Source: JALHMI01 sp964598535
Lineage (GTDB): Bacteria; Planctomycetota; Planctomycetia; Pirellulales; PALSA-1355
Length of the DNA: 64,000 bases
Reading direction: 5' to 3'
NCBI GenBank assembly: GCA_964598535.1
Contig: CAZRCI010000003.1
Location: forward strand, 1-64,000
The stretch's first letter is position 1. Each line of letters starts with the position of its first letter. Positions 61,990-64,000 of the stretch are shown here, piece after piece. The translations under genes and the position numbers were made by a program. The notes below the pieces were generated by a model. That model saw only the letters and a list, made by a program, of their open reading frames with translations. It had not been told where the DNA came from and ran no database searches.

Positions 61990-64000
61990 CGAACCTCACG
62001 AACCGGATTCGCGCGGCGACTCGACGCGGGCGAAAGCGGACGAACCCACCGCCGGGCCGGATTCCGGCGCGGCCGGCCACGAAGAGCGCCTGGCGGAGAT
62101 CCTGGCCGCGCGGCACGAGCGCTTGCTGGCGGCCAGCGAGATCTCGGAATCGGACGATTTATTCCAAGCGCTCGCGGCCGGCGATTCGGCGAGCGACTCG
62201 TTGGCGTCCCTGGCGGCGCTGGACGCCTGCTTGCGCCGCGTGGAACGCGTGCGGCGCGACATGGCGCTGCAAGCGGCGAACATCGCGCCCGCGGAGCCAT
62301 CGCCGCATGCGGAACCGCTCGGCCGGATCGGGCGCTTCGAGATCGAGGGAGAGCTTGGGCGCGGCGGGCTGGGCATCGTGCTGTTGGCCCGCGACCCGGT
62401 GTTGCGGCGGCGCGTGGCGCTGAAGATTCCTCGTCCCGAGGCGCTGCTGACGCGCGATCTGCGCAAGCGTTTTCAGCGCGAGGGGGAGGCGGCGGCGCGG
62501 TTGACGCATCCGAACATCGTGCCGGTGTACGAGATCGGCGAGGCGGGGCCTTTCTGCTACATCGCCTCGGAGTACGTCGTCGGCCAGAGCCTGGCCCAGT
62601 GGCTGCACGAGCGGCGGGAGCCGGCTCCGATCGAGCTGGCGGCGCGCATCGTCGCCGAACTGGCCGCGGCGATGCACTACGCGCACGGCAAGGGCGTGTT
62701 GCATCGCGACCTGAAGCCCTCGAACGTCATCATCGAGTCGCCGCCGGCCGAGGCCGCCGATCGGACCAGGCTGACGCCCAAGATCACCGACTTTGGCCTG
62801 GCCAAGCTGCTCGATCATCAGGAGCCGCACACCCGCTCGGGAGCGATCGTCGGCACGCCGGCCTATATGGCTCCGGAGCAGGCCGAGGGGAAGCACTCGC
62901 TCATCAGCCCTCGGGCGGACATCTACGCGCTGGGCGTCATCCTGTACGAGTTGCTCACGGGGCGGCCGCCTTTCCGCGGCGAGTCGGACGCGGCCACGCT
63001 ATTGCAAGTCGTGCGCAGCCAGTTCGTTTCGCTCCGCGCGGCGCGCCCCGACGCCGCGCCCGACATCGAAGCGATTTGTCTGAAATGCCTGGAGCATGCG
63101 CCCGAGGCCCGGTATGCCTCGGCCGCGGAGCTGCTCGACGATTTGCAGCGTTTTCTGCGCGGCGAGCCGACGCGGGCTCGCCCGCTGAGCGGGCGGCAGC
63201 GCGCCGTGCGTTGGATGCGGAAGAACCGCCGCACGGCGGCGCTCTTGGGCGCGACGGCCGCGTCGCTGGTCGGCATCACGATCGTGTCGTTGCTGGCGGC
63301 GCTGCGCATCGAAGCGGCCCGCGGCGAGCTGCGGCAAGTGGCGCTTCAAGAAAAGGAAGCCCGCGGCGCGGCAGAGCTTTCGCTGGCGGCGGAACGAGCC
63401 GCGCGGCGCGAAGCGGAGCGGGCCACGGCCGAGGCGGCCCAGTCGCGAGCGATCGCCGAGCAGCAGGGGGCCAGCGCCAAGCAGGTTTCGGATTTCATGG
63501 TCGAGCTGTTCATGACGGCCGATCCCTTGGGCTTTGCGGGGCTCGGTTTTCGTCGGGGCGATGAAGTCGGCATGGACTTGCCGCTCAGCGAGCTGTTGGC
63601 CCGGGGAGCGCGGCATGCCAAGCGGACGCTGGCGAAGCAACCGTTGCAGTTGGCGACGCTGCTCGACACGCTGGGCAGCGTGTACTGCAACCTGGGGCAG
63701 CCCACGGAGGCCGAGCCGCTGCTCGAGGAGGCATTTCGGCTTCGTCAAGAAAACGGCGCCGGCGAGCTCGACCTGGCGGCCAGCCGCCTGAGCTTGGGCG
63801 TGCTCTATCGCTGGCAGAATAAGTTCCCGGAGAGCGAACAGCTTCTGCGTCAAACGCTTGCCGACCGCGAGCGGCTTTTGGGCCCCGACGATCTGGGCGT
63901 TGCCGAGGCGATCCTGGCGCTGGGGCTAACGCTCATGCAGCGGCATGCCTTTCAAAACGATTTCGTCGACGAGCAGAGCGAGGTCCTGGAGCTCGTGCAG
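61982..64000 (+). CDS. Transmembrane Ser/Thr protein kinase with TPR-like repeats (incomplete)
   Basis: 673 codons are visible and the frame is still open at the window end. Hanks-type kinase domain at about residues 120-400: GELGRGGLGIVLLAR (ATP loop), VALKIP (Lys), VLHRDLKPSNV (catalytic loop), ITDFGLAKLL, GTPAYMAPEQAEGK and ADIYALGVILYELLTGRPPF. It is followed by one membrane helix (ALLGATAASLVGITIVSLLA, ~420), a coiled coil rich in Ala, Glu and Arg (~440-500), and TPR-like repeats (LATLLDTLGSVYCNLGQPTE, AASRLSLGVLYRWQNKFPES). The N-terminal ~115 residues are acidic and probably cytoplasmic. ATG 61982 or ATG 61973; both overlap the sigma factor gene. Confidence 0.92.
   Translation, partial: MNNEPHEPDSRGDSTRAKADEPTAGPDSGAAGHEERLAEILAARHERLLAASEISESDDLFQALAAGDSASDSLASLAALDACLRRVERVRRDMALQAANIAPAEPSPHAEPLGRIGRFEIEGELGRGGLGIVLLARDPVLRRRVALKIPRPEALLTRDLRKRFQREGEAAARLTHPNIVPVYEIGEAGPFCYIASEYVVGQSLAQWLHERREPAPIELAARIVAELAAAMHYAHGKGVLHRDLKPSNVIIESPPAEAADRTRLTPKITDFGLAKLLDHQEPHTRSGAIVGTPAYMAPEQAEGKHSLISPRADIYALGVILYELLTGRPPFRGESDAATLLQVVRSQFVSLRAARPDAAPDIEAICLKCLEHAPEARYASAAELLDDLQRFLRGEPTRARPLSGRQRAVRWMRKNRRTAALLGATAASLVGITIVSLLAALRIEAARGELRQVALQEKEARGAAELSLAAERAARREAERATAEAAQSRAIAEQQGASAKQVSDFMVELFMTADPLGFAGLGFRRGDEVGMDLPLSELLARGARHAKRTLAKQPLQLATLLDTLGSVYCNLGQPTEAEPLLEEAFRLRQENGAGELDLAASRLSLGVLYRWQNKFPESEQLLRQTLADRERLLGPDDLGVAEAILALGLTLMQRHAFQNDFVDEQSEVLELVQ

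Noticed and set aside
62599..63564. A 321-codon plus-strand open frame rich in Ala, Arg and Gly
   Set aside because: It is an alternative frame of the kinase gene, whose motifs are all in the other frame.

Overview
The window looks like a chromosomal contig from a planctomycete, probably of the order Pirellulales. The support comes from protein families typical of that phylum: secreted DUF1592-type cytochrome and DUF1552 proteins, a giant surface protein that begins with a LEPR-XLL-like motif and a dockerin pair, many PEP-CTERM proteins, an ECF sigma factor overlapping a Ser/Thr kinase gene with TPR-like repeats, and planctomycete-style tyrosine integrases. GC is high (about 60%) in most genes.

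Left to right. (1) 0.1-4.8 kb: three PEP-CTERM surface proteins with nearly the same sorting tail; the second is interrupted by a 100-N assembly gap that a neighbouring repeat copy allows to be bridged in frame. (2) 4.9-11.9 kb: an integration hotspot at a tRNA-Arg(TCT) gene. A 46-bp copy of the tRNA 3' half at 5650-5695 and the intact tRNA at 11858-11931 bound a 6.25-kb element with an N-terminally damaged tyrosine recombinase and a four-gene minus-strand cassette: MerR regulator, two paralogous proteins of unknown function, and an SF2 helicase. The C-terminal ~185 residues of the helicase appear homologous to the two small proteins. This is the best candidate for an undescribed (possibly defence-type) system. 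A second, decayed integrase lies just outside the element. (3) 12-13.2 kb: apparently non-coding, with a small tandem repeat. (4) 13.2-26.4 kb: a small PEP-CTERM protein and a 4142-residue multidomain surface protein with a perfect internal 327-bp duplication and a segment of foreign-looking base composition. (5) 26.4-32.9 kb: an IS256-type transposase scrap, then the minus-strand operon GntR regulator - DUF1592 cytochrome - DUF1552 protein. (6) 33.1-40.3 kb: the divergent plus-strand operon FGGY kinase - Nramp-like transporter - SDR - fused E1 alpha/beta - E2 of a 2-oxoacid dehydrogenase, apparently a catabolic route for an unidentified small organic compound. A 17-bp palindrome lies between the two divergent operons.

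(7) 40.4-47.1 kb: a complete urease system in two divergent arms: ureT-ureA-ureB-ureC (minus) and ureE-ureF-ureG-ureD (plus), followed by a porin (47.3-49.0 kb). (8) 49.1-53.2 kb: minus-strand genes for a lipoprotein, a polytopic membrane protein, a 65-residue membrane protein, a HAD-fold protein with an altered active site and a cytidylyltransferase. (9) 53.7-60.9 kb: a secreted protein with a possible pore-forming-toxin-like pattern, then five tandem minus-strand PEP-CTERM proteins (HAF-repeat, FGE-fold, RCC1, RCC1, FGE-fold) that share leaders and, in the last three, near-identical 3' ends, as if built from constant ends and variable middles. (10) 61.4-64.0 kb: ECF sigma factor and the overlapping kinase gene, which runs off the window.

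All homology statements come from reading motifs by eye; no database search was run.
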